Shown: positions 47,280 to 60,343, counted from the stretch's first letter. The stretch is 64,000 nt of DNA from Erinaceus europaeus (GCF_950295315.1 NW_026647338.1:62001-126000); one strand, 5' to 3'. Notes: a model not told the origin generated them from the letters alone. A program made the numbers and translations.

Positions 47280-50252
47280 TATGGTGAAGGCTGAGGCTGT
47301 CTGGGGTCTGTGGGCATGAGAGCTGCTGCCTTACAATCTCTACAAGCCAGGTTTGAACCTGTCATCAATGAACACAGTGTAGGAGGTTTTTGAATTCTGG
47401 TCTCTTTCCAACTCATCTATTTCTCTTCTCGCCTTCTCTATCTCTAACTCTCACATGCTCTCACACACTCTGTCTTCACTCATTAATATTTTACTTAGAT
47501 TCTTATTTTACTGACAGGCCCAGATAGACAAAGAGAGTTACCAGAGCACTGCTGAGCTCTGGCTTGTTGTGTTGGCGATTTCACCTAGGCTACTGGAGCC
47601 TCAGTTTGTAAGTCTTTCTGACACAAGCCATATTCTGTCTCCTCATTTCCATGCCAGTATCACTCAGAGTTTATAATAAAGATATACATACATGTATATA
47701 TGTACATATAGATTTATATATCTGTCGTTTTTAGAATGTTCGACCTATGTATTTGACCTTCTTTCAGAATTACCACATTTATAACATCCTAGTTTTTCTG
47801 AAATAATTGGCCATATAGTTGGAGCAGGATTCAATACAATTATAAATAATAGAACCTTCCAGTAGCATTTCTAATCGTGTTTCTATTAGCATCCTTATTG
47901 TAATTATCATGGCCCAGATCTTCCCTCCTTTTTCTAGTGTAAGCTTCAATACGTATGTGTTTGTTTTCTTTCTCCGGAAATCTTAATGTCCCTGGACCCT
48001 GAAGTGTTAGGGAATTTTTGAAGCAGCCCTCTGTTTCTCAGCAGATGGTTTCTATGTTTCTGCTGTCATCAGGTCTTCTTGTGGTTTTTGTCTTTATTTA
48101 TTTTTATTGTTTCAAGTCCTCCTAGATCATCCCCATTTATTTGCATATTTATTTATTTAGTCAGGTATCACATGTGGCATCATTTCTTCTGCTTGAGAGA
48201 TTTTCTCTTATAACTGAAGGGAACTTTTGATGCACAATACATTTCCTGGGGCAAATACTACACACATATGGTGAAGGCTTGGGTTGTCTGGGGTCTGTGG
48301 GCATTAGAGCTGCTGCGTGACAATCTCTACAACCCAGGTTTGAACCTGTCATGAATGAACACAGCCTAGGGGGTTTTTGACTTCTGGTCTATTTCAAACT
48401 CTTCTATTTCTCTTCTCGCCATCTCTGTCTCTGACTCTCACAGGCTCTCTCTCACTCTGTCTGAACTCAGGAATATTTTACTTATATCCTTATTTTATTG
48501 ACAGGCCCAGATATACAAAGAGAGTGGCCAGAGCACTGCTGAGCTCTGGCTGGTTTTGTTTGTGATTTCACCTAGGCTACTGGAGCCTCTGACTGGTAAG
48601 TCTCTCTGACTTAAGCCATATTCTGTCTCCTCATATCCATGGCAGTATCTCTCAGACTTTATAATAAAGATATACATCCATATACATATATAAATATACA
48701 TATATATATCTCTGTCATTTTTAGAATTGTCAACCTATGTAATTGATCTTAATCAAAATTCACACATTTACAACAGGTTCCTTTTTCCCTACTAATTGGC
48801 CACATAGTTGGAGCAGGATTCAATACAATTATAAATAATAGAACCTTCCAGTAGCATTTCTAATAGCATTTCTATCAGCATCCTTATTTTAATTATCATA
48901 GTACAGAACTTGCCTCCTTTCTCTAGTGTAAGCTTCAATACATATGAGTTTCTTTTCATTCTCCCGAAATCTTAATTTCCCTGGACTCTGAAGGGTCTCG
49001 GAACTTTTGAAGCAGCCCTTGATTCACAGCAGATGGTTTCTATGTTTCTGCTGTCATCAGGTCTTCTTGTGCTTTTTGTTTTTATTTTTCATTTGTTTCA
49101 AATCCTCCTAGATAACCCCCATTTACTTGCATATTTATTTATTTATTTATTTATTTGGTTCTATATTACATGAGGGGTCCATTCTTCTGCTTGATAGATT
49201 TTTCTCTTATAATTGAAGGGAAGTTTACACTCACAATACATATCCTGTCGTAAATACTATACACATATGGTGAAGGCTGGGGTTGTCTGGGGTCTGTGGA
49301 CAGGAGACTGATGCCTTACAATCTCGACAACCCAGGTTTGAACCTGTCATGTATGAACACAGAGTGGGAGCTTTTGGACTTCTGGTCTCTTTCCAACTCT
49401 TCTATTTCTCTTCTTGCCTTCTCTGTCTCTGACTCTCACAGGCTCTCACTCACTCTGTCTGCACTCATTAATATTTTACTTTTATATTATTTGACTGACA
49501 GGCCCAGATATACAAAGCGAGTCACCAGGCCCCGGCTGAGCTCTGGATTGTTTTGTTGGCGATTTCACCTAGGTTTCTGGAGCCTCAGCTTTGTAAGTCT
49601 CTCTGGCACAAGCCATACTCTGTCTCCTCATAGCCATGCCAGTATCCCTCATAGTTGATAATAAAGATACACATACATATATGTACATATACATATATAT
49701 ATATCAGACATTTTTAGAATTGTTGACCTTTTTATTTGATCTGAATGCAGAATTACCGCATTTATAATAGCCTCCTTATTCATAAATAATTGGTCACATA
49801 GTTGGAGCAGGATTCACTACAATTATAAATTATAAACTTTCCAGGAGCATTTCCAATAGCCTTTCTATCAGTATCCTTATTGTAATTATCATAGCACAGA
49901 ACTTGCCTCCATTTTCTAGTGTAAGCTTCAAATCGTATGCGTTTCTTTTCATTCTCGGAATTCGTAATTTGCCTGGACCCTGTGTGTCAGGGAATTTTTG
50001 AAGCAGCCCTCTATTTCTCAGCAGACGTTTTCTATATTTCTGCTGTCATCAGGTCTTCCTGTGGTGTTTGTTTTTATTTTTTTATTTTTTTCAAATCCTC
50101 TTAGATCATTCCCATTTATTTGCATATTTATTTATTTATTTATTTCGTCCGATATCACATGAGGGGTCATTTCTTCTGCCTGATAGATTTTCTCTTATAA
50201 TTGAAGGGAACTTTTGACACACAATACATTTCCTTTTGCAGATACTACACAC
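47280..50252 (+). repeat. Sub-repeat block A-B-C before the unit 7 core
   Basis: A 47280-48266, B 48267-49265, C 49266-50252. It is a near-identical copy of the block at 23927, offset by 23353 bases, with private changes near 49259 (C to T) and 49310 (CTGATGCC). Confidence 0.9.
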
Positions 50253-50862
50253 TACTACAACTGCTACTGCACTGTTTTTGACAGTGACATCCAATGCACA
50301 ATGGATTAGTATTGCATGGCTCTAGAGAATGTTCACGATTTAACCTACAATGTTTTTAACCTCACAAATATTTATTCTGTTCTTTCTTGGGGGATGAATG
50401 GTTTACAGTCAACAGTTCCATATAATAGTGGGCACGGGGGGGTAATTTTTCCCACTACCCCTGTATTTCTGTACATCCTTTGTAACTTTCTTATTGAGGA
50501 GAAGCAAACAGTCATAAATTGAGAGAGCAGGGCCCAAGCAGGAAGAGAGACAGAGAGACATCTGCAGCTCTGATTTGTCACTAGCCCAGCTTTTCCCTAG
50601 CTGGGTAAGTGTGACCAGGGGCTCAAAACAGGGTCCTGGGATTCCACATAGTTCCCTGGCAGCTCCACCAGCTGTTCCTCCAACCCATGCTCCCTTCGTT
50701 GTCCATGTAACTATCGATCTGCTCTAGGCATTTCTCACCTTCATATGCCAGAAACTTAACACTTCTCCCTTCCACCCATGAAACTTTGACCTTTTGCTAG
50801 GGTGCAAAACAGCAACTCCAATCCAAGTTATTTTCGGGACAAGTGTGTACGTCACTGTGGGA

Positions 50863-50864
<2 letters not shown>

Positions 50865-50908
<44 letters not shown>
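50865..50908. repeat. GT microsatellite 1, unit 7 (longest)
   Basis: Pure (GT)22 tract, flanked by unit-1-like bases (AATCCAAG before, GGGAAGG just upstream) although the sub-repeats to its left are of unit 4 type. Confidence 0.95.
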
Positions 50909-50910
<2 letters not shown>

Positions 50911-51185
50911 GTGTGCATAAGTGTGTTTCAGTTAAGATTACCGCTGTTGTTTCTTTATTCCTGACACAGGGACTTAGGAACTGGGTTGTGTTATGACAAA
51001 GGAAGTTTCCACTGCACAAGTGGTTTTTCAAGTATGAATTGGCACATTGGATTGTGGACTCTGTTGTGCATTCTCCCAGGTGGTCCTCAGATGGGTTCTT
51101 TCCTTTGCTATTCCCATGCTGTGTGTAATTTTCTGGGTAGACTCAAAGAGGAGTGGCATGGGGAGCTCAGCTGCATTCTGCTGTA

Positions 51186-51203
51186 TGTCCACAAGGTGGC
51201 GGC
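51186..51203 (+). promoter_or_regulatory. CTCF motif 1, unit 7
   Basis: Identical core, forward orientation. Confidence 0.8.
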
Positions 51204-51432
51204 AAAGACCATAGTTGAGTGTAGTGATTCTGTGGAATGAGGAGAACTCTAGGAATTGTGGCCCGTGGACAGCAGGGTTGAAATTGACGTAGAGTGCCCT
51301 AGACATCTGTTCTTTCCTGTGGGGTGGGGGGATCCCCCATTTGGCTTTGCAAGTGGAAGGGGTTTCTCTCTTTGCCTGGGATGACTCTACTGGGAGCTTG
51401 TGAATCCCTGTGCTCAGCTGCATTCTGCTGGG

Positions 51433-51450
51433 TGTCCACAAGAGGGCAGC
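51433..51450 (+). promoter_or_regulatory. CTCF motif 2, unit 7
   Basis: Identical core, 247 bp from motif 1. Confidence 0.82.
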
Positions 51451-51649
51451 ACCAGGGCGGGACTAAGGCTCCATGGGGCAAGTGCCCTGAGGCACTGGGC
51501 TAGGAGAGTGGCGACAGTGTTTCTGGGTGTGCCCCAAGAGCATGGCCAGCCTAGCGCAGGTAGGCAGTGTCCTAAGGACGGGCCCAGACAGGAGCTGTGG
51601 GGGTCGTGTTTGCAGAAACAGGGCCTTCAGAGGATGGCAGAAAGTCCCC

Positions 51650-52380
51650 GGGGGCGGGCCTCAGAGCCCGTGCCCAATGAGCCTGAGGGGAGGGCCCAGT
51701 GGGTATTCATAGAGACAGCTGGCCAATCAGAGAGGAGGAACGTCACCCTCAGGGGCGTGAAGCAAGAGCTGGCCAATGAGAACAGAGGAGGAGTTGCGTG
51801 GGCGGGCCTCAGAGAGCAGCCCACCAATGAGAGCCTGGGTGCTGGCTCTGGGTGGGCGTACCCCTGGAGGTCAGCCAATCAGGGTCCAGCGGAAGTGCCT
51901 GGGGGGCGGGCCCTCGGGAGGCTGTCCAATGAGCGCCTGGGGCGGGCCTCGTGGGCGGAGCCCAGGAGGCTGGCCAATCATGGGGTTAAGGGCGGTGACC
52001 TTCCTGGGCGTGCCTTAGGAACTGGCCTATGAGAGGGTGCCCCTCAGACAGCAGCCCGCCAATGGGAGCCAAGAGAAGGCTGGCTGGGGGCGTGTCCCTG
52101 GGACACCAGGCCAATCAGAGTCGAGCGGAAGTGGCTGGTGGGCGGGCCTTCCGGAGGCTGCCCAATCAGCGTGCTTCAGGGCCGTGTGGGCGGTGCTCAA
52201 GGCCGCTGGCCAATCACTGACTAGGGGCCCGGACCCTCCTGGGCGTGTCCAAGCACACTGGCCAATGAGATTGCTGGTGGGGTTCTGGGCGTGGCCTAGG
52301 CCTCTGGCCTATCAGAGCCTGGCTGGCGCCCTGTGGGCGGGCCTTCTGAAGGAATCCCGCCAATGGGAGCTCAGAGCTGG
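51650..52380 (+). promoter_or_regulatory. CCAAT/GC-box block, unit 7
   Basis: Same series with the TTAAG allele, but with the CTCGGGAGG form of units 1 and 2 rather than the form of unit 4. Private change: GTGCTTCAGG. Confidence 0.75.
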
Positions 52381-52390
52381 CCTTAAAAGG
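52381..52390 (+). promoter_or_regulatory. CArG box / TATA-like element, unit 7
   Basis: CCTTAAAAGG, unchanged. Confidence 0.6.
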
Positions 52391-52502
52391 CTGGGCGTGC
52401 TTCCAGGAAATGCGAAGCAGGGTTCAGCCCAGGGCCCTGCCTTGCAGAAGCTGTCCAGTGCGCATGTGTATAACTCCGTTTGTGCCTGTGCCTCTGTGGA
52501 TT

Positions 52503-52547
52503 TGTGTGTGTGTGTGTGTGTGTCTGAGGGAGGGAGAGAGAGAGAGA
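52503..52547. repeat. GT/GA microsatellite 2, unit 7
   Basis: Short GT class followed by the same GA run. Confidence 0.95.
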
Positions 52548-52970
52548 ACAACAGAATCACTGTGGCACAGGTGATTTTGTGCAAAACACTTGGCACATTC
52601 TGATTTACAGCTCAATGTTGACACCAGGGCAGCTCTCCTTGGCCCTTGGTCACTTTTCTTCTTTTCAGATGTAAAGACACTGAAGAGGGAGAGGTTTTTG
52701 CCCTGAGGCTTGCACTGGGAACTAGCAGCTGCCCTGTTTGTGTTGCCAGACTAGGAAACCTGTGGTGCCTGTCCATGTGGAGAGTCTCCTGGATGAGTTC
52801 CTTCTCGAGCCTTTTTCGCTCAGTCCCGTTGGAGCTGCATATAGCTAATGATTTGGAGATTTTATTGCTTTGGACAATTCTTTTCCTGATGCAAAGTTTC
52901 TCTCCAGGTTTTAGCAATCAATTGTGTGAATGTCACATCGAATCCATTGTAGAAAATGACTACATCAGTG

Positions 52971-52998
52971 TCTCTCTCTCTCTTTCTCTCTCTCTCTA

Positions 52999-53039
<41 letters not shown>
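52971..53039. repeat. CT/TA microsatellite, unit 7
   Basis: The CT run is interrupted by CTATCT. Long TA run. Confidence 0.95.
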
Positions 53040-53042
<3 letters not shown>

Positions 53043-55040
53043 GGTAACATGTAGAGGTCTGAAAATATTTTTTAGCTAGAGACCTGCACAGCTCTGGATT
53101 AGGGTAGCAATGTGGATACACCTGGCCCTTCTGAGCCACAGTCATGAGAGACATCTCACAGAGCCATATCGTATATCACTCTACAAATCTCTCTCAGCAC
53201 GAACTACCACTGCCAAATCATCTACTTCCCTCTTGCTCTTTTTGTCCACCGAGTCTTATCCCAAAACTGTAAATCAAAGAAGAAATAGACATAGTGCAGT
53301 TCCCTGCACACAGGACAGGCTGAGGCTGGACCAGGGAGATGCAATACGCCAGCCTGCATCTTGGCTGGAGCATCACTATGCTTACTTCGAATTTGGAGAG
53401 GCGAGGGCAGTTTTGGAGAGTGGGCTGCCGGCCAAGGGTTGCTTCTCAGAGTGGCTAAGACCTAGATGTTCTAAGTGTTACCTTTCCTCACAAACATAAA
53501 ATAGCAATGCCACTTGTAAGAAGTATGCATGGGCATGGAGGGTTTGTCTTCAGTGCTCTGGCACTGATCAACACAGGGCCAGAATTTCAGTCCTTGTCTG
53601 TCTCTGTCATTCTGTCTCTCTGACTGTCTCTACGTGCCTTCTTCACTGGGCCCTTACTGGAAGTCAGTGCATGCATCGTGAACTCAGCCTTCCTGGTGTT
53701 GAAATTTTCCTTTCTTTGCCCTTTGGATTATTTAGTCTCCTGCACATGGTGTAGTACAGAGGGGAACTGCGGAGACAGCGTTGCTGCTGCAGGTTCCAGG
53801 CATATGTCCATCTCCAGCTGAAGCTGTCCAGGCCCTCTGTGCTTGACTGCCATTCTCCAGGGCCCTGAGACTGACACTCAGCCTCAATGCAACCCTCCTC
53901 ACCTTCCTGCACAGCATCCTTGTCCTTATTCCATGAGAGCCCCGGTCAAGGGAAGTGAAACTCGATCCCCCTGGCACACACACTGTGCTTTCCCTCTATT
54001 AAGCCAAATGGAAAGGATCTGTGGTACTGATGGCCACACCAGTGTCCAGATTTCCCATGCAAAACGGAAGCTTCCAGTGTTCAGAAAGAGGGTGTTTTGA
54101 TGGCTGTGAAATGTCTTTTTCAAGTGCCTCATGGTGTTTCAAATCCCTTTGAAACCTGAAGTTCTTTCTTGTATCTAGGGAATATTTTCACCACTGGCCA
54201 GAAGGGCCGCCCAACTAGGAGCACAGCTATCCAGGGGTCAGGAGGTCTTCCAGCCTGCTAGCTCCTGGAGGGATTCCTGAGTATGTCCTCAGGGCCCAAG
54301 TGTAAAAGGTGTTTCCAATTGCCTTGATTAGCAGCAGCCAGGCCCTCAGGTGAGGGGCGGGGCTGTGATCTTGACTGGAAGCCCCTAATTTGGCCAATGG
54401 AGGCATCCATCTTTCTTTGTCTGTCCATAGCAAGGGCCCGGGGAGTTTGTGCTTCCTGCAAGCAGAGCGACATTGTATGGGACACTCATGCAAGCCTACT
54501 TCTGGGAATCTCTCTGAGTGTGATGTGTGGACACCAGGACACCATGATCAGGGATGTGAGGCCACAGGAGCAATTGCCTTAGCCGGACCCAAAGGGTAGG
54601 TGTAAGGGGCCGGGTTCATCCACTATTGTTTGGTTCAACACACTTCCCATCTAAGTGGAAACACAGCCCTTTCTGGGTACTTTCTGGGCTTGTAATCTGC
54701 TGCCCTGAGCAGTGGACTGAGAGCCTGGAGGCTGAGTAGGCAGCCAAACGTGACTGGACAGGCTCAAGCCCCTGAATTCTGAGGGGTGCCCCAGCTTCCC
54801 CCATTGGCAGTGTTTGGATCATAGTGAGGCATGGCATTGATTCGGAACTCAGGAGAGTGAGACATGAGAGTCCCTTTCCATATGCATTCTTGCTTAGCCA
54901 CAATCTGGGCTAGCTGGCTTGCCCTGACCAGATAGGTTCTCTGTACATAAGTTGCAGGAGAGGCTGGCTCCCTTGCCACCCATGCTCTGAGACTACTACA
55001 GGTGATCTCTGAGCACACACAGACACACACAAACAGACAG

Positions 55041-55057
55041 ACACACACACACACACA
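55041..55057. repeat. CA microsatellite, unit 7 (17 nt)
   Basis: Short class. Confidence 0.95.
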
Positions 55058-55082
55058 TTACTGTCAGGTTGGTAGTAGAGCC

Positions 55083-57482
55083 TATGGTGAAGGCTGGGGC
55101 TGTCTGGGGTCTGTGGGCATGAGAGCTGCTGCCTTACAATCTCTACAAGCCAGGTTTGAACCTGTCATCAATGAACACAGTGTAGGAGGTTTTTGAATTC
55201 TGGTCTCTTTCCAACTCATCTATTTCTCTTCTCGCCTTCTCTATCTCTAACTCTCACATGCTCTCACACACTCTGTCTTCACTCATTAATATTTTACTTA
55301 GATTCTTATTTTACTGACAGGCCCAGATAGACAAAGAGAGTTACCAGAGCACTGCTGAGCTCTGGCTTGTTGTGTTGGCGATTTCACCTAGGCTACTGGA
55401 GCCTCAGTTTGTAAGTCTTTCTGACACAAGCCATATTCTGTCTCCTCATTTCCATGCCAGTATCACTCAGAGTTTATAATAAAGATATACATACATGTAT
55501 ATATATACATATAGATTTATATATCTGTCGGTTTTAGAATGTTCGTCCTATGCATTTGACCTTCTTTCAGAATTACCACATTTATAACAGCCTAGTTTTT
55601 CTGAAATAATTGGCCATATAGTTGGAGCAGGATTCAATACAATTATAAATAATAGAACCTTCCAGTAGCATTTCTAATCGTGTTTCTATTAGCATCCTTA
55701 TTGTAATTATCATGGCCCAGATCTTCCCTCCTTTTTCTAGTGTAAGCTTCAATACATATGTGTTTGTTTTCTTTCTCCGTAAATCTTAATGTCCCTGGAC
55801 CCTGAAGTGTTAGGGAATTTTTGAAGCAGCCCTCTGTTTCTCAGCAGATGGTTTCTATGTTTCTGCTGTCATCAGGTCTTCTTGTGGTTTTTGTCTTTAT
55901 TTATTTTTATTGTTTCAAGTCCTCCTAGATCATCCCCATTTATTTGCATATTTATTTATTTAGTCAGGTATCACATGTGGCATCATTTCTTCTGCTTGAG
56001 AGATTTTCTCTTATAACTGAAGGGAACTTTTGATGCACAATACATTTCCTGGGGCAAATACTACACACATATGGTGAAGGCTTGGGTTGTCTGGGGTCTG
56101 TGGGCATTAGAGCTACTGCGTGACAATCTCTACAACCCAGGTTTGAACCTGTCATGAATGAACACAGCCTAGGGGGTTTTTGACTTCTGGTCTATTTCCA
56201 ACTCTTCTATTTCTCTTCTCGCCATCTCTGTCTCTGACTCTCACAGGCTCTCTCTCACTCTGTCTGAACTCAGGAATATTTTACTTATATCCTTATTTTA
56301 TTGACAGGCCCAGATATACAAAGAGAGTGGCCAGAGCACTGCTGAGCTCTGGCTGGTTTTGTTTGTGATTTCACCTAGGCTACTGGAGCCTCTGATTGGT
56401 AAGTCTCTCTGACTTAAGCCATATTCTGTATCCTCATATCCATGGCATTATCTCTCAGACTTTATAATAAAGATATACATCCATATACATATATAAATAT
56501 ACATATATATCTCTGTCATTTTTAGAATTGTCAACCTATGTAATTGATCTTAATCAGAATTCACACATTTACAACAGGTTCCTTTTTCCCTACTAATTGG
56601 CCACATAGTTGGAGCAGGATTCAATACAATTATAAATAATAGAACCTTCCAGTAGCATTTCTAATAGCATTTCTATCAGCATCCTTATTTTAATTATCAT
56701 AGTACAGAACTTGCCTCCTTTCTCTAGTGTAAGCTTCAATACATATGAGTTTCTTTTCATTCTCCCGAAATCTTAATTTCCCTGGACTCTGAAGGGTCTC
56801 GGAACTTTTGAAGCAGCCCTTGATTCTCAGCAGATGGTTTCTATGTTTCTGCTGTCATCAGGTCTTCTTGTGCTTTTTGTTTTTATTTTTCATTTGTTTC
56901 AAATCCTCCTAGATAACCCCCATTTACTTGCATATTTATTTATTTATTTATTTATTTGGTTCTATATTACATGAGGGGTCCATTCTTCTGCTTGATAGAT
57001 TTTTCTCTTATAATTGAAGGGAAGTTTACACTCACAATACATATTCTGTCGTAAATACTACACACATATGGTGAAGGCTGGGGTTGTCTGGGGTCTGTGG
57101 ACAGGAGACTGCTGCCTTACAATCTCGACAACCCAGGTTTGAACCTGTCATGTATGAACACAGAGTGGGAGCTTTTGGACTTCTGGTCTCTTTCCAACTC
57201 TTCTATTTCTCTTCTTGCCTTCTCTGTCTCTGACTCTCACAGGCTCTCACTCACTCTGTCTGCACTCATTAATATTTTACTTTTATATTATTTGACTGAC
57301 AGGCCCAGATATACAAAGCGAGTCACCAGGGCCCGGCTGAGCTCTGGATTGTTTTGTTGGCGATTTCACCTAGGTTTCTGGAGCCTCAGCTTTGTAAGTC
57401 TCTCTGGCACAAGCCATACTCTGTCTCCTCATAGCCATGTCAGTATCCCTCATAGTTGATAATAAAGATACACATACATATA

Positions 57483-57521
<39 letters not shown>

Positions 57522-58064
57522 CATTTTTAGAATTGTTGACCTTTTTATTTGATCTGAATGCAGAATTACCGCATTTATAATAGCCTCCTTATTCATAAAT
57601 AATTGGTCACATAGTTGGAGCAGGATTCACTACAATTATAAATTATAAACTTTCCAGGAGCATTTCCAATAGCCTTTCTATCAGTATCCTTATTGTAATT
57701 ATCATAGCACAGAACTTGCCTCCATTTTCTAGTGTAAGCTTCAAATCGTATGCGTTTCTTTTCATTCTGAGAATTCGTAATTTGCCTGGACCCTGTGTGT
57801 CAGGGAATTTTTGAAGCAGCCCTCTATTTCTCAGCAGACGTTTTCTATATTTCTGCTGTCATCAGGTCTTCCTGTGGTGTTTGTTTTTATTTTTTATTTT
57901 TTTCAAATCCTCTTAGATCATTCCCATTTATTTGCATATTTATTTATTTATTTATTTCGTCCGATATCACATGAGGGGTCATTTCTTCTGCCTGATAGAT
58001 TTTCTCTTATAATTGAAGGGAACTTTTGACACACAATACATTTCCTTTTGCAGATACTACACAC
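55083..58064 (+). repeat. Sub-repeat block A-B-C before the unit 8 core
   Basis: A 55083-56069, B 56070-57066, C 57067-58064. A private change lies near 56429 (CTGTATCC). Confidence 0.9.
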
Positions 58065-58676
58065 TACTACAACTGCTACTGCACTGTTTTTGACAGTGAC
58101 ATCCAATGCACAATGGATTAGTATTGCATGGCTCTAGAGAATGTTCACTATTTAACCTACAATGTTTTTAACCTCACAAATATTTATTCTGTTCTTTCTT
58201 GGGGGATGAATGGTTTACAGTCAACAGTTCCATATAATAGTGGGCACGGGGGGGTAATTTTTCCCACTACCCCTGTATTTCTGTACATCCTTTGTAACTT
58301 TCTTATTGAGGAGAAGCAAACAGTCATAAATTGAGAGAGCAGGGCCCAAGCAGGAAGAGAGACAGAGAGACATCTGCAGCTCTGATTTGTCCCTAGCCCA
58401 GCTTTTCTCTAGCTGGGTAAGTGTGACCAGGGGCTCAAAACAGGGTCCTGGGATTCCACATAGTTCCCTGGCAGCTCCACCAGCTGTCCCTCCAACCCAT
58501 GCTCCCTTCGTTGTCCATGTAACTATGGATCTGCTCTAGGCATTTCTCACCTTCATATGCCAGAAACTTAACACTTCTCCCTTCCACCCATGAAACTTTG
58601 TCCTTTTGCTAGGGTGCGAAACAGCAACTCCAATCCAAGTTATTTTTGGGACAAGTGTGTACGTCTCTGTGGGAAG

Positions 58677-58704
58677 GTGTGTGTGTGTGTGTGTGTGTGT
58701 GTGT
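58677..58704. repeat. GT microsatellite 1, unit 8
   Basis: Pure (GT)14 tract at the right edge of a cluster of unit-8-only substitutions. Confidence 0.95.
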
Positions 58705-58981
58705 AAGTGTGCATAAGTGTGTTTCAGTTAAGATTACCGCTGTTGTTTCTTTATTCCTGACACAGGGACTTAGGAACTGGGTTGTGTTATGACAAAGGAA
58801 GTTTCCACTGCACAAGTGGTTTTTCAAGTATGAATTGGCACATTGGGTTGTGGACTCTGTTGTGCATTCTCCCAGGTGGTCCTCAGATGGGTTCTTTCCT
58901 TTGCTATTCCCATGCTGTGTGTAATTTTCTGGGTAGACTCAAAGAGGAGTGGCATGGGGAGCTCAGCTGCATTCTGCTGTA

Positions 58982-58999
58982 TGTCCACAAGGTGGCGGC
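58982..58999 (+). promoter_or_regulatory. CTCF motif 1, unit 8
   Basis: Identical core. The core is unchanged although this unit has many private substitutions a few hundred bases upstream. Confidence 0.8.
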
Positions 59000-59228
59000 A
59001 AAGACTATAGTTGAGTGTAGTGATTCTGTGGAATGAGGAGAACTCTAGGAATTGTGGCCCGTGGACAGCAGGGTTGAAATTGACGTAGAGTGCCCTAGAC
59101 ATCTGTTCTTTCCTGTGGGGTGGGGGGATCCCCCATTTGGCTTTGCAAGTGGAAGGGGTTTCTCTCTTTGCCTGGGATGACTCTACTGGGAGCTTGTGAA
59201 TCCCTGTGCTCAGCTGCATTCTGCTGGG

Positions 59229-59246
59229 TGTCCACAAGAGGGCAGC
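59229..59246 (+). promoter_or_regulatory. CTCF motif 2, unit 8
   Basis: Identical core, 247 bp from motif 1. Confidence 0.82.
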
Positions 59247-59445
59247 ACCAGGGCGGGACTAAGGCTCCATGGGGCAAGTGCCCTGAGGCACTGGGCTAGG
59301 AGAGTGGCGACAGTGTTTCTGGGTGTGCCCCAAGAGCATGGCCAGCCTAGCGCAGGCAGGTAGTGTCCTAAGGATGGGCCCAGACAGGAGCTGTGGGGGT
59401 CGTGTTTGCAGAAACAGGGCCTTCAGAGGATGGCAGAAAGTCCCC

Positions 59446-60176
59446 GGGGGCGGGCCTCAGAGCCCATGCCCAATGAGCCTGAGGGGAGGGCCCAGTGGGT
59501 ATTCATAGAGACAGCTGGCCAATCAGAGAGGAGGAACGTCACCCTCAGGGGCGTGAAGCAAGAGCTGGCCAATGAGAACAGAGGAGGAGTTGCGTGGGCG
59601 GGCCTCAGAGAGCAGCCCACCAATGAGAGCCTGGGTGCTGGCTCTGGGTGGGCGTACCCCTGGAGGTCAGCCAATCAGGGTCCAGCGGAAGTGCCTGGGG
59701 GGCGGGCCCTCGGGAGGCTGTCCAATGAGCGCCTGGGGCGGGCCTCGTGGGCGGAGCCCAGGAGGCTGGCCAATCATGGGGTTAAGGGCGGTGACCTTCC
59801 TGGGCGTGCCTTAGGAACTGGCCTATGAGAGGGTGCCCCTCAGACAGCAGCCCGCCAATGGGAGCCAAGAGAAGGCTGGCTGGGGGCGTGTCCCTGGGAC
59901 ACCAGGCCAATCAGAGTCGAGCGGAAGTGGCTGGTGGGCGGGCCTTCCGGAGGCTGCCCAATCAGCGTGCTGCAGGGCCGTGTGGGCGGTGCTCAAGGCC
60001 GCTGGCCAATCACTGACTAGGGGCCCGGACCCTCCTGGGCGTGTCCAAGCACACTGGCCAATGAGATTGCTGGTGGGGTTCTGGGCGTGGCCTAGGCCTC
60101 TGGCCTATCAGAGCCTGGCTGGCGCCCTGTGGGCGGGCCTTCTGAAGGAATCCCGCCAATGGGAGCTCAGAGCTGG
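59446..60176 (+). promoter_or_regulatory. CCAAT/GC-box block, unit 8
   Basis: Same series with the TTAAG allele and the CTCGGGAGG form, where unit 5 has CTCGTGAGG. Confidence 0.75.
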
Positions 60177-60186
60177 CCTTAAAAGG
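60177..60186 (+). promoter_or_regulatory. CArG box / TATA-like element, unit 8
   Basis: CCTTAAAAGG, unchanged. Confidence 0.6.
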
Positions 60187-60298
60187 CTGGGCGTGCTTCC
60201 AGGAAATGCGAAGCAGGGTTCAGCCCAGGGCCCTGCCTTGCAGAAGCTGTCCAGTGCGCATGTGTATAACTCCGTTTGTGCCTGTGCCTCTGTGGATT

Positions 60299-60343
60299 TG
60301 TGTGTGTGTGTGTGTGTGTCTGAGGGAGGGAGAGAGAGAGAGA
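60299..60343. repeat. GT/GA microsatellite 2, unit 8
   Basis: Short GT class followed by the same GA run. Confidence 0.95.

Larger units (their letters stand above)
39640..47423 (+). repeat. Macrosatellite unit 6 (7784 bp)
   Basis: Complete unit. Over its 3' half it is nearly base-for-base the copy of unit 3, 23353 bases downstream. It shares the CAAG allele, the base missing near 45948, and the 27-nt CA tract. Private changes include one fewer TTTA repeat near 42355 and CTACTTCAG near 45162. Confidence 0.97.
47424..55226 (+). repeat. Macrosatellite unit 7 (7803 bp)
   Basis: Complete unit. Sub-repeats A to C match unit 4, but the middle (about 50.8-51.9 kb) carries unit-1-like alleles: AATCCAAG, GGGAAGG, a long GT tract, AAGGACGGG and CTCGGGAGG. 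The unit is therefore a mosaic. The first GT tract is the longest in the window (44 nt). Confidence 0.97.
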
